64,000 nucleotides of DNA from Labilibaculum sp. GTDB lineage: Bacteria; Bacteroidota; Bacteroidia; Bacteroidales; Marinifilaceae. Below, piece after piece: positions 46,746-54,608 of the stretch. The notes under the pieces were generated by a model. That model searched no databases and was not told where the DNA came from. It saw nothing but the letters and a program-made list of their open reading frames with translations. The DNA is taken from contig JAEINT010000018.1 in the NCBI GenBank assembly GCA_016342745.1, positions 1 through 64,000 on the forward strand, read 5' to 3'. Both the position numbers and the translations under genes were made by a program. Position 1 is the first letter of the stretch; the number at the start of each line of letters is the position of its first letter.

Positions 46746-47486
46746 GTGGTAAAGTCTATATTTCAATCCATAAAACTTTTATTCTTTCCGAGAAGGGAGT
46801 TTTATGGATTGTTTTTTGATTTTTTGGGCTTTAAGCCCAATAAACCGGATTTATATGAACTTGCTTTCATACACAAATCTGCTACTATCCAAAAAGATGG
46901 TTACGGCTTAAATAATGAACGTCTTGAATACCTTGGAGACGCAATTTTAGGTGCAGTAATTGCTGATATTCTTTATAAGTATTTCCCAAATAAAGATGAA
47001 GGATTTTTGACCCAGATCAGATCCAAAATCGTAAGTAGAGAATCCTTAAATAAACTTGCTGTTAAAATTGAATTGAACAAACAGGTTGTTTCGAATGTAA
47101 ATTTGAATAACAACAAGCATATTTATGGAGATGCTTTTGAAGCACTAATTGGTGCAATATACTTGGATCAGGGTTACGATGCTACAAGAGAATTTATCGA
47201 AGATAAAGTCTTTAAAACTTATATTGATTTAGAGGAAGTGGTTACCGTTGAAACCAATTTCAAAAGTAAATTGATAGAGTGGGCACAAAAGAACAAAAAA
47301 GATGTGTTTTTTGATACGCACGAAGGAGGCGTTGACAAAGTCTTGCGTTTGCCTTTGTTTACTTCAGATGTTGAGGTAGAGGAAGTGAAAATGGGAAGCG
47401 GGAAAGGAACTTCGAAAAAGGAAGCTCAGCAAAAAGCTGCACAAGAAGCACTAATGCGTATTCGACAAAAAGAAATGGCATCCTAA
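46746..47486 (+). CDS. rnc: Ribonuclease III
   Basis: Double-strand-specific endoribonuclease for rRNA and mRNA processing. The 246-residue protein has the signature ERLEYLGDAILG (about 58-69), the second catalytic cluster DAFEALIGAIYLDQGYD (about 128-144), and a C-terminal double-stranded-RNA-binding domain (about 175-240, with GSGKGTSKKEAQQKAAQEAL). It starts with GTG, 3 bp after the fabF stop. Candidate substrates would be the sRNA and rRNA hairpins in the window. Confidence 0.96.
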   Translation: MVKSIFQSIKLLFFPRREFYGLFFDFLGFKPNKPDLYELAFIHKSATIQKDGYGLNNERLEYLGDAILGAVIADILYKYFPNKDEGFLTQIRSKIVSRESLNKLAVKIELNKQVVSNVNLNNNKHIYGDAFEALIGAIYLDQGYDATREFIEDKVFKTYIDLEEVVTVETNFKSKLIEWAQKNKKDVFFDTHEGGVDKVLRLPLFTSDVEVEEVKMGSGKGTSKKEAQQKAAQEALMRIRQKEMAS

Positions 47487-47593
47487 TAATCTAAAATTTT
47501 TATCAGAATTCTCATTTGTTACAGGCTAGTTTTGTGTGTAATAAAAATGCTTATGTCCTGTTGTGAACAATTGGATGTCGTTCAGAATTGGGC
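47487..47593. other. Non-coding left part of the gap between rnc and the second kinase
   Basis: No gene and no clear rnc terminator are visible here. The rest of this 415-bp gap holds the candidate small RNA (47594-47685), its promoter, and the leader region of the kinase. Confidence 0.4.
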
Positions 47594-47685
47594 ATAAAAA
47601 AAGGACGGTAACCACAACCGCCCTTTCATCTAACTATTAACCAAAATTTTTAATCAAGGAGATTGTTTCTTATAGATTCGCTCTC
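47594..47685 (-). ncRNA. Candidate small RNA of about 92 nt
   Basis: A consensus promoter on the minus strand points into a gene-free region and is followed about 90 nt later by a rho-independent terminator: stem AAAGGGCGGT/ACCGTCCTTT (one mismatch), loop TGTGGTT, then seven Ts. Between them, GGAGA and TCTCC can pair, and a segment containing the motif TTTGGTTAATAGTTAGAT directly precedes the terminator. There is no open reading frame of note. The 5' end is estimated from the -7 box and could be off by a few bases. No known RNA family is recognised; it could be a trans-acting sRNA. Confidence 0.6.
47628..47645. repeat. Shared motif ATCTAACTATTAACCAAA (copy B)
   Basis: Eighteen bases identical to 14787-14804. 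In both places the motif stands one or two bases to the right of a hairpin; here the hairpin is the small-RNA terminator. Confidence 0.55.
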
Positions 47686-47691
47686 CAGAGG

Positions 47692-47721
47692 CAAATATAG
47701 TGTCAAATTATTAACTTCAAA
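47692..47721 (-). promoter_or_regulatory. Promoter of the candidate small RNA
   Basis: Read on the minus strand: TTTG (47721-47718), 18 nt, TATATTTG (47699-47692). Both boxes are exact matches to the Bacteroidota consensus. No gene lies downstream before the terminator. Confidence 0.65.
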
Positions 47722-47888
47722 CAGTTTTTTTGTGAAATTTATCTGTTTTTGACTGTTTTTTGCTAATATATATTAAATCTAGATCTACGAAAGCATCGCT
47801 TTTTTGGTTCGATATTCGACTATAGATTGATGATCGTTTAACTTGTGTTAAAGATTGTTAAGCAGCCTTACTCGCAATCTCTTTTTTT

Positions 47889-47896
47889 TATATTTG
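47889..47896 (+). promoter_or_regulatory. -7 box abutting the start codon of the second kinase
   Basis: TATATTTG is an exact match and ends only 5 bp before the ATG at 47902. If active, the mRNA would be almost leaderless. No -33 box is obvious, so the call is tentative. Confidence 0.4.
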
Positions 47897-47901
47897 TACC
47901 T

Positions 47902-49416
47902 ATGAATCAAAAATATATTTGGCTTGTAACAATTGTGCTTTGTATTTCCCTGTCAGGACTCATCCTGGTTCAGATTAATTTCTTTAAAAAAGCATCTGAG
48001 ATTCAAGAGGAACAATTTGCCTTAACGGTGAGTAAAGCTTTGGATCAGGTTGTGAATAAGCTCAAAGTAGATGACATGACAAAAGGGGGATATAATTATA
48101 ATAATAGTTTCTCTAATAATAAGCCATCGAAAAATATAAGTGTATCAAGTTCAGTGCTGAACATTAATATTCCAATGAATCCTAACTTGCATGAAAAAGC
48201 AACGCTTAGTGTTTCTACTGGAAGTTCTCATTCTGTTATTGCTGAGGCAGAGTTTAATTCAAAAGGGTTGAGCGGTTTGTCTAAAGCAGCTGAAAAATTA
48301 CAAAACCAATTTAATAAAGGACTAAATGGAGGTTCTTATCAGGTAGGGCAGATTGTAAATCAAATGGCACGCTCTAATTTAGCTTTGTCCGAAAGGATAA
48401 ATATGAATGATTTAAAGAAGGTAATTGAGCAGAAGTTGACGGATAACGGAATTAAGTTGAAGTTTGAATATGCAATAAGATCAAATAGCAGGTATGTTAA
48501 AAATTCTGTAAACTATTTTACAAACCCTTCTTTTGATAAATATAGCAAGCAATTATTTCCTGATGATTTGAGTTTAAATTCTAATCATTTGTATATTTAT
48601 TTTCCAGGGCAACAGAAATTTATGGTGCAATCCTATTTTATGCTTTTGCCGGCTTTCATTTTAACTTTGGTGCTTATTCTTTCTAGTGCTTTTACAATCT
48701 TTATTATTTTCCGACAAAAGAGATTGTCTAAAATTAAGAATGATTTTATTAATAATATGACGCATGAATTTAAAACGCCTATATCGACGATCTCTTTAGC
48801 TTCTCAAATGTTAAAAGACAATACGGTAACTACTACAGCATCTACTGTAGATCATATTGCTAAAATTATTAATGATGAAAGCCGACGTTTGAGTTATCAA
48901 GTTGAAAAAGTCTTGCAAATGGCAGTGTTCAACGAAGTAAGAATGAAACTAAAATTGAAGGCTACTAATGTTCATAAGATTATTCAGGTTTTATTGCCTA
49001 ACTTTACGATTAGGGTTGAGGATCGAAAGGGTAATATGTACCAAAATATTGATGCTGAGCATGATTTAGTTATGGCAGATGAAGTTCATTTAAGTAATGT
49101 GATTTCAAATTTGCTAGATAACGCAATTAAATATTGTAAGGATGCACCTGAAATTAGTATCACTACAAGAAATAAAAACAAAGGTATTGTGATCTCAATT
49201 ACAGATAATGGTATCGGAATAACAAAAGAAGATCAGAAAATGATATTTGAACGTTTCTTTAGAGTTCACACAGGAAATGTTCATGATGTTAAAGGATTTG
49301 GATTGGGATTGTCCTACGTTAAAAAAATTACCGATGCCCATAATGGCCAAGTAACTGTTGATAGCATTCCCGATAAAGGATCTAAATTTGAAATTTATCT
49401 TCCCTTAAAAAAATAG
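47902..49416 (+). CDS. Membrane sensor histidine kinase, second paralogue
   Basis: A 504-residue kinase with a first helix (about 5-25), a periplasmic region of about 220 residues rich in Asn, Ser and Lys, a second helix (about 250-275), then HisKA (H box NNMTHEFKTPISTI) and HATPase (NLLDNAIKYC, DNGIGI, GFGLGLSYVK) domains. The ATG giving MNQKYIWLVT is preferred to an in-frame ATG 57 bases upstream, which lies before the -7 box. It is 6 bp upstream of its response regulator. Sequence blocks match the kinase at 833-2416, but the sensor regions differ strongly. Confidence 0.94.
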   Translation: MNQKYIWLVTIVLCISLSGLILVQINFFKKASEIQEEQFALTVSKALDQVVNKLKVDDMTKGGYNYNNSFSNNKPSKNISVSSSVLNINIPMNPNLHEKATLSVSTGSSHSVIAEAEFNSKGLSGLSKAAEKLQNQFNKGLNGGSYQVGQIVNQMARSNLALSERINMNDLKKVIEQKLTDNGIKLKFEYAIRSNSRYVKNSVNYFTNPSFDKYSKQLFPDDLSLNSNHLYIYFPGQQKFMVQSYFMLLPAFILTLVLILSSAFTIFIIFRQKRLSKIKNDFINNMTHEFKTPISTISLASQMLKDNTVTTTASTVDHIAKIINDESRRLSYQVEKVLQMAVFNEVRMKLKLKATNVHKIIQVLLPNFTIRVEDRKGNMYQNIDAEHDLVMADEVHLSNVISNLLDNAIKYCKDAPEISITTRNKNKGIVISITDNGIGITKEDQKMIFERFFRVHTGNVHDVKGFGLGLSYVKKITDAHNGQVTVDSIPDKGSKFEIYLPLKK

Positions 49417-49422
49417 ATACAT

Positions 49423-50109
49423 ATGGAACAAGTAAAGATTTTACTAGCAGAAGATGACGCTAATCTTGGACTTTTATTAAAAGAATATTTGGTAGCCAAG
49501 GGTTATGATACCACTCTTTGTGAGGATGGTGATAAAGCTTATGATGAGTTTTTGAAAAATCCATATGATCTGTGCATTTTTGATATCATGATGCCACATA
49601 GAGATGGTTTTACGCTAGCCAAAGATATTCGTTTGATCAACAGCGAGATTCCTATTATCTTTTTAACTGCAAAGTCAATGAAGGAAGATGTATTGGAAGG
49701 CTTTAAATTGGGTGCAGATGATTATATGACCAAGCCATTTAGTATGGAAGAGTTATTGGTACGAATTGAGGCTGTGCTAAGAAGAACTTCCGGAGTGAAA
49801 AATGAGAATACTCAGGAAGAATTTAAGTTGGGTCGCTTTTTGTTTGATTCTAAAAAGCAGTTTCTTCAAGATGGTGACGTTACGACTAAACTAACTACAA
49901 AAGAATCAGAGTTGTTAAAGCTTCTTTGTAATAATGTAAATAAAGTTTTGGAGCGTAATTTAGCTTTAAGAACGATTTGGTCGGATGATAATTATTTTAA
50001 TGCTCGTAGTATGGATGTGTATATTACCAAGCTTAGAAAGCATCTTAAGCCTGAACCAGGGATTGAAATTATCAATGTTCATGGTAAAGGATATAAGTTG
50101 ATCATGTAA
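49423..50109 (+). CDS. OmpR/PhoB-family response regulator, second paralogue
   Basis: A 228-residue regulator with phospho-acceptor D54 (IFDIMMPHRDG), the acidic residues E10/D11/D12, FLTAK and TKPF, and a C-terminal winged-helix domain with TTKESELLKLL and SMDVYITKLRKHL. It follows its kinase by 6 bp. It is a clear paralogue of the regulator at 115-831, with the same order of genes (kinase first). Confidence 0.95.
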   Translation: MEQVKILLAEDDANLGLLLKEYLVAKGYDTTLCEDGDKAYDEFLKNPYDLCIFDIMMPHRDGFTLAKDIRLINSEIPIIFLTAKSMKEDVLEGFKLGADDYMTKPFSMEELLVRIEAVLRRTSGVKNENTQEEFKLGRFLFDSKKQFLQDGDVTTKLTTKESELLKLLCNNVNKVLERNLALRTIWSDDNYFNARSMDVYITKLRKHLKPEPGIEIINVHGKGYKLIM

Positions 50110-50123
50110 CAGATATTGAGATA

Positions 50124-50162
50124 TAAAAAAAAACGCCGATCATTTGATCGGCGTTTTTTTTT
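50124..50162. terminator. Bidirectional terminator after the second response regulator
   Basis: Stem AACGCCGATC/GATCGGCGTT with loop ATTT, flanked by a long A run on the left and a T run on the right, so it serves both this operon and the convergent 98-residue gene. Confidence 0.93.
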
Positions 50163-50172
50163 ATTAGATTCT

Positions 50173-50469
50173 CTAAAAGTCATCAGATTCTTCAGAGTCG
50201 TCGTTCTTTTTCTCATAAGCAAGTTCACGTTCGCGCTTTAGCATTTCTTGATACATGCTACGCATATATTTGATCCCAAATTGCATAGCTTCTTGTTTGC
50301 TTTGAAAATTTGATTTGATCAACTGGTGGACGCTTAACTCTTCACTTGGATCAGAAGTATAATAGAAAATATCTATGTTAGGTCTATTTCCTTTTTTCTT
50401 GATTTCCATTCCAAACCAGGTTACAAATTCCTGATCTCCTACTTTAATATGACGTAATATTTTTATCAT
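50173..50469 (-). CDS. Small hypothetical protein of 98 residues
   Basis: Soluble, with a beta-like N-terminal half (MIKILRHIKVGDQEFVTWFG) and a helical, highly charged C-terminal half (YMRSMYQEMLKRERELAYEKKNDDSEESDDF). No signal or membrane segment. Its basic-acidic character suggests a nucleic-acid or protein contact role, but I do not recognise a family. It is convergent with the response regulator. Confidence 0.7.
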   Translation of the reverse strand: MIKILRHIKVGDQEFVTWFGMEIKKKGNRPNIDIFYYTSDPSEELSVHQLIKSNFQSKQEAMQFGIKYMRSMYQEMLKRERELAYEKKNDDSEESDDF

Positions 50470-50546
50470 TTTCTGATTTTTTTTCTGCTGCGAAGATACT
50501 TCATTTTTTTTAATGATAGATATTTCAGAGAATGAATTAATAGCAC

Positions 50547-50577
50547 AAAAAAAGAGGATCTTGTTTCCAAGATCCTC
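50547..50577 (-). terminator. Terminator after the 63-residue gene
   Basis: Minus-strand stem GAGGATCTTG/CAAGATCCTC with a GAAA tetraloop and seven Ts. It confirms that the small gene to its right is a real transcript. Confidence 0.9.
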
Positions 50578-50603
50578 AGTATAGAATAATTAAATTTTCT
50601 ATG

Positions 50604-50795
50604 TTAAGATGTTTGTGGAAGCATTACTTCCGAGATTATTTCTTGATATTGTCCAGAGTAATTTTCCAAACACCAATTTTTCAGTGTTTCAAAATCTGTA
50701 GGATTCAGCCATTTTATGGCCTTTACTAACTCTTTTCTAAAAAGAGCGAAATCAAAACTAACATTAGCAAGTACGATTTTTGTTTGTTCAAGCAT
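50604..50795 (-). CDS. Small hypothetical protein of 63 residues
   Basis: Starts MLEQTKIVLANVSFDFALFR and continues with helices containing aromatic residues (KAIKWLNPTDFETLKNWCLE). A strong terminator 27 bp after its stop supports transcription. No signal peptide. Function unknown; comparable small helical proteins occur widely in Bacteroidota. Confidence 0.65.
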   Translation of the reverse strand: MLEQTKIVLANVSFDFALFRKELVKAIKWLNPTDFETLKNWCLENYSGQYQEIISEVMLPQTS

Positions 50796-50946
50796 ATTGG
50801 TTTGAATTTATAGTTTTTGATAAAGCTTGTGTTACGAATCTACAATTTTATTTGTAGTTAAAAGAGTCGATTAACATGCCTTAACATTTTTTACGATTTT
50901 ACTTATCCATTCCAGTTTTTGTTTCAATTCTTTAAAAAAAAAGCGT

Positions 50947-50970
50947 AAAAAAAGGAACTATTATAGTTCC
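50947..50970 (-). terminator. Terminator overlapping the stop of the small membrane protein gene
   Basis: Minus-strand stem GGAACTA/TAGTTCC with loop TAA (the stop codon lies in the loop) followed by seven Ts. Confidence 0.8.
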
Positions 50971-51176
50971 TCGTTCTTATTTTGTTCTAATTCTTTTATC
51001 TTTTTTTCTTGATTGTTAAGTAATACCATAGATATGGTAAGAATAAACATTACAACAAGTTCAATGTAAATTCCTGTTCTGTCGGGTTCTGGTGCCGATG
51101 AACTTAAAAGGTTTAAAATTGCAGCCACCATAATTAAAAAGGTGGACATGATTAAAAGTAGTTTAATTAGTTTCAT
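50961..51176 (-). CDS. Small membrane protein, unknown function
   Basis: About 71 residues from the ATG giving MKLIKLLLIMSTFLIMVAAI. Two hydrophobic helices (about 3-22 and 35-53) are followed by a charged tail (NNQEKKIKELEQNKNEEL). An upstream in-frame ATG at 51224 abuts the previous terminator and is less likely. Its terminator overlaps the stop codon. Confidence 0.65.
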   Translation of the reverse strand: MKLIKLLLIMSTFLIMVAAILNLLSSSAPEPDRTGIYIELVVMFILTISMVLLNNQEKKIKELEQNKNEEL

Positions 51177-51224
51177 ATACGTTTCATTTATTCGTGGAAT
51201 GAAATTATTAAAAAAAAGGTTCAT

Positions 51225-51254
51225 AAAAAAATGGCTTTCGAAAAGAAAGCCATT
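51225..51254 (-). terminator. Terminator after the acyltransferase gene
   Basis: Minus-strand stem AATGGCTTTC/GAAAGCCATT with a five-base loop and a T run. It starts 6 bp after the acyltransferase stop. Confidence 0.9.
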
Positions 51255-51259
51255 GTATA

Positions 51260-52426
51260 TTATTTCTCCGGTATAAAATCCGGTTTTGTAAGTTCTAGTC
51301 TGTTTTTTACAGGATTTGCATAGATCTCCAGGAATATTTGGCTTAATCGATCCATATCACCTTCTTCAGAGCTAATTTTCTTCTCCATGTGCTTTAAGAA
51401 AAGATCCTTTTCTTCTTCGGTGTATTTGTGTCCAAATTCTTTTGTGTTATTTACAATGTCAAAGGCAATGTAATTATCTGGCCACAGTTTGTAGTTTTTG
51501 TGAATTCTGTAATCGATTAAATCCGCAAGAGCTTTGTATTTATCTCTGCTGTCTTCCATTTTTTCAATCACATCTAACATTTCAGAGATAGGCTTTCCAA
51601 TGACAAAGTTTACACGTCCTTTTTCATTTACCATTCCTCTAATCATGCTTCGCAAATCATCTTTTGGAGTTTTTTTGAAAGCAGCATCAGTTTCTTTTTT
51701 ATAAAGCTCAATTGTTTTCATTGCATCGCACGGTTCGTATTCGTACGAAATTGCAACAGGAACAATGCGCAAGTTTTTAAAATATTCTGAAAAAGAACAT
51801 TCTCCACTATCCATTTGTAGCATCTTCAACAAGCTCTGCTGAGTTCTGTCGTCACCATCCTTGGTTCGCCCTTCTCTTTGAGCAATCCAAATTGATGCTT
51901 TTTTAGTATTCAACGCGTATTGGATATATGAAGATAGTTGCTTGGAGCTAGTTAGCATTTCGCGAACTGAAACATTTCTTTGCACAACAAAGCTTTTGTT
52001 CAGTTTTACTAAATCTGAAATCCAGGGTTGAATTAAAAGATTACTACCAATTGCAATCTCTGTCGTTTCAAATCCATTGTTATGAAGCATTACGTTTAGT
52101 AGTGCTGAATCTAAAATAATATCTCGATGATCTGAGATAAATAAATAGCTTTCTTTTGGATCTAAATTGTCCAAACCATCAATGGTAATTCCCTTGGTAG
52201 TATGGTCGATAATATGTTGTGCCAGTCGAACAGTGAAGTTGCTCTGAAATTCTTTTACTGTATTAACACCTCCTAGAGATTTCACAATCATTTCTTTCGA
52301 AAATCCTGGGAATAACTGTTGGGCGAAACGAATAAAAGCTTCTTCTTTTATTAATCGCCCAATAATTTCTACTACTTCAGTGTCGTTATAGGGGCGAATG
52401 GCATCAAAATCTGAGTCGGTGAACAT
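51260..52426 (-). CDS. 1-acyl-glycerol-3-phosphate acyltransferase-like protein
   Basis: A 388-residue member of the PlsC-type acyltransferase superfamily. The active-site region reads SDHRDIILDSALL, with His and a downstream Asp one residue further apart than the usual HX4D. The EGR-type substrate motif is present as IWIAQREGRTKDGDD. A P-containing motif follows (LRIVPVAISYEYEPCD). A cytoplasmic or peripheral membrane enzyme of lipid or lipid-A-like acylation is likely; the exact acceptor is unknown. Long N- and C-terminal helical parts are not in E. coli PlsC. It is monocistronic. Confidence 0.85.
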   Translation of the reverse strand: MFTDSDFDAIRPYNDTEVVEIIGRLIKEEAFIRFAQQLFPGFSKEMIVKSLGGVNTVKEFQSNFTVRLAQHIIDHTTKGITIDGLDNLDPKESYLFISDHRDIILDSALLNVMLHNNGFETTEIAIGSNLLIQPWISDLVKLNKSFVVQRNVSVREMLTSSKQLSSYIQYALNTKKASIWIAQREGRTKDGDDRTQQSLLKMLQMDSGECSFSEYFKNLRIVPVAISYEYEPCDAMKTIELYKKETDAAFKKTPKDDLRSMIRGMVNEKGRVNFVIGKPISEMLDVIEKMEDSRDKYKALADLIDYRIHKNYKLWPDNYIAFDIVNNTKEFGHKYTEEEKDLFLKHMEKKISSEEGDMDRLSQIFLEIYANPVKNRLELTKPDFIPEK

Positions 52427-52722
52427 TGCTGATTCGTTTTGTTTTAAGGAAAGGCAAAAATAAGCAAATTATATGGAAAGTCTAAGAAATAGGACTTACT
52501 TTTTATCATTCAGATATATTAATCCCCTTGAAATTCAAATATTTGCATTTTTAGATAGGTTTACTATCTAACTGGGTTTGGGGAGGATGGCTCTTCATTT
52601 ATGTGTGTCTTTATCTGTCAAATAGGCAGAAATAGAAAGTGATTCAAATTTGGCAAAGAATTTGACTTTGTGAGCTTGTTTATGGATATTACAGTTGGAA
52701 TAAAAATAATTGGAGGATTAAA

Positions 52723-53403
52723 ATGAGCGGAATTTGGATCATATTTATTGCATTCACTTTACTAAGTTGGTTGGTAAGTAGTCAATTAAAATCGAGGTTT
52801 AAGAGGTATTCGCAACTTCCTACGGCTAATGGAATGACAGGTCGTGAGGTTGTTGAGCAAATGCTACGAGATCATGGTATCAGTGGAGTAAGAATTGGTT
52901 CTGTTGGAGGTAAGCTTTCAGATCATTACAATCCGACAGATAAAACCATTAATCTCAGTCAGGATGTTTATTACGGTAAAAGCATTGCTGCAGCTGCCGT
53001 AGCTGCGCACGAAACTGGACATGCAATTCAACATGCACAGGCATATTCTTGGTTGCAGATGCGCTCTGCTCTGGTCCCTGTTGTTAGCTTTAGTTCCAAG
53101 TGGGTGCAATGGGTTCTTTTAGCCGGAATTGTCATGGTAAATAGCTTTCCACAATTACTTTTGGCTGGTATCGTGTTGTTTGCAGGAACTACCTTGTTTA
53201 GTATTATAACTTTACCTGTAGAGGTAGATGCTAGTAGACGTGCCCTTGTGTGGCTAAAAACATCGGGTATAACAACGCAAGAAACTCAAAAGAGTGCTTA
53301 CGATGCTTTGAAATGGGCAGCATACACCTACTTTGTTGCGGCTCTTTCGTCTTTGGCTACCTTACTTTATTATGTGATGCTTTACATGGGAAGGCGAGAT
53401 TAA
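52723..53403 (+). CDS. Zinc metallopeptidase, YugP family, membrane protein
   Basis: A 226-residue membrane protease with one N-terminal helix (about 2-14), the zinc motif HETGH (AAHETGHAIQHAQAYSW, near residue 91), and three further membrane helices (about 115-140, 143-165, 200-222). The N-terminal NGMTGREVVEQMLRDHGISG is typical of YugP proteins, and an internal glutamate (LPVEVDASRRAL) probably completes the zinc site. It has an unusually good ribosome site (GGAGG, 8 nt before the ATG). Substrate unknown. Confidence 0.93.
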   Translation: MSGIWIIFIAFTLLSWLVSSQLKSRFKRYSQLPTANGMTGREVVEQMLRDHGISGVRIGSVGGKLSDHYNPTDKTINLSQDVYYGKSIAAAAVAAHETGHAIQHAQAYSWLQMRSALVPVVSFSSKWVQWVLLAGIVMVNSFPQLLLAGIVLFAGTTLFSIITLPVEVDASRRALVWLKTSGITTQETQKSAYDALKWAAYTYFVAALSSLATLLYYVMLYMGRRD

Positions 53404-53600
53404 TGATCCTGATGTGAGGAGATTATAAAAATGAAATGTGTTGTCCTTTTGCTTTTTTACAAATGAGTTTGTGAAAAAGGAAAGGGACTTTTTCTGTTTG
53501 TAATTCCAGTCTTAAAAAACACAAGAATAATTTGATGATAAAAGAGGATAGAATTAAATACATTTTCTTATTTTTAATCAATCAAAATAATACTGGTGAA

Positions 53601-54038
53601 ATGAATAAAATATCAAAATATGGATTTGTCCTTTCCTTTGTTTGGATTGGTTTTCTTTTAGCAATTAGTTTTATGGAGGCCTGGGTCAAATTTAGGGCAC
53701 AATCGCTCGACTTACCAACTGCTTTAGAAGTAGGGACGCATGTTTTTGGGGCTTTAAATATGGTAGAGCGGCTGTTTAGTGCTGCTTTATTGATCTATGT
53801 ATTCATTTATTATACGGATAAGATCGTGGTTGTGACTGGTTTGACCATTTTCACATTTATTGTTGCGCAGTCAGGTTACCTACTTCCAGAATTAAAACAA
53901 CATGCTCAACTAATAATGCAGGGTATGGTTCCAGAAAAAAGTTCAGTACACAAAATGTACATTTTGATGGAGGTGCTTAAACTGATTGCTCTTTTTGTAT
54001 TAGGTTTTAGGCAGATTAAAATTTTTAAGAAAGCCTAA
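53601..54038 (+). CDS. Four-helix membrane protein, unknown function
   Basis: From the ATG giving MNKISKYGFV the protein has 145 residues; an in-frame ATG 69 bases upstream adds a low-quality leader. Four helices are predicted (about 8-28, 50-70, 75-93, 117-136). A conserved-looking acidic residue lies in SFMEAWVKFRAQSL. It resembles DUF4149-type membrane proteins but I cannot be certain. Monocistronic, between the zinc protease and the lysine operon. Confidence 0.7.
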   Translation: MNKISKYGFVLSFVWIGFLLAISFMEAWVKFRAQSLDLPTALEVGTHVFGALNMVERLFSAALLIYVFIYYTDKIVVVTGLTIFTFIVAQSGYLLPELKQHAQLIMQGMVPEKSSVHKMYILMEVLKLIALFVLGFRQIKIFKKA

Positions 54039-54150
54039 AATGCGATGGGTTTTAGAAATCCAAATACTTGTTTGATTATTAGATAATACTCGTTAAAAAA
54101 TAAACATTAACATAGCTAAACTCCATTCTGCGGCAAAGCTAGTCGCAGAG

Positions 54151-54180
54151 AGGGGGTGGATATTCTCAAATCCCCTTTTT
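54151..54180 (+). terminator. Possible terminator of the four-helix protein gene
   Basis: AGGGG pairs with CCCCT around a 16-base loop and is followed by five Ts. A second small hairpin (CTGCG/CGCAG, 54128-54148) precedes it. The stem is short, so the call is tentative. Confidence 0.4.
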
Positions 54181-54259
54181 CCTTCTGAAATTCTTAAGAA
54201 ATAACCCAATTTCTGATTAGAATCATACTTTTTGCTTAAAGTTTTGCATTCTAAGCATT

Positions 54260-54341
54260 GATATGTTGTATAACATATCGAGTAAAAACTAATTTAATGT
54301 GTGTTTTTAAGCATGAATCGAATTGAAATTTTTCAACTCGA
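54260..54341. promoter_or_regulatory. Two inverted repeats upstream of the lysine operon
   Basis: GATATGTT-GTAT-AACATATC (54260-54279) is a perfect 8-bp dyad. TCGAATTGAA-ATTT-TTCAACTCGA (54318-54341) is a 10-bp dyad with one mismatch. Neither is followed by a T tract. Both lie 160-260 bp upstream of the predicted promoter, so they could be regulator-binding sites or RNA hairpins of another transcript. Confidence 0.45.
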
Positions 54342-54500
54342 TAGCGTAAAATTAACATTAACGTTTAAAATTGCACACAGAATTGATCGATATTGAGCAG
54401 TTTCATAAGAAATTTGATCTTGTTTAGAATGAATCAAAAGATGATGTTGTTTCAGTTTTTCACCATTTAGAATAAGTCTTAATATGAAGACTCGCAAACG

Positions 54501-54531
54501 TTTTCACTACTGCATTAAAAGTATATCTTTG
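54501..54531 (+). promoter_or_regulatory. Promoter of the lysine-fermentation operon
   Basis: TATCTTTG at 54524-54531 is an exact -7 box; TTTTC at 54501-54505, 18 nt upstream, is an imperfect -33 box. The predicted start near 54538 gives a leader of about 70 nt before the first gene. Confidence 0.55.
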
Positions 54532-54608
54532 TTTCGAAAATAGTTTCATAGCTTCTATTTTGTTTGAAATCAGGAGTTTTTTGGCGAAACAGTAAAAATA
54601 ATTTTTCG

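Larger units (their letters stand above)
54039..54608 (+). other. Long non-coding leader region of the lysine operon
   Basis: 570 bp without a gene. It holds a possible terminator (54151-54180), two dyads (54260-54279 and 54318-54341) and a promoter (54501-54531). No cobalamin (B12-box) or lysine riboswitch shape is visible. The size suggests room for regulators of the operon. Confidence 0.6.

Noticed and set aside
54039-54608. Cobalamin or lysine riboswitch ahead of the lysine operon
   Set aside because: No B12-box-like GCCACTG element or lysine-riboswitch multi-helix core could be seen by eye; a covariance-model search would settle it.
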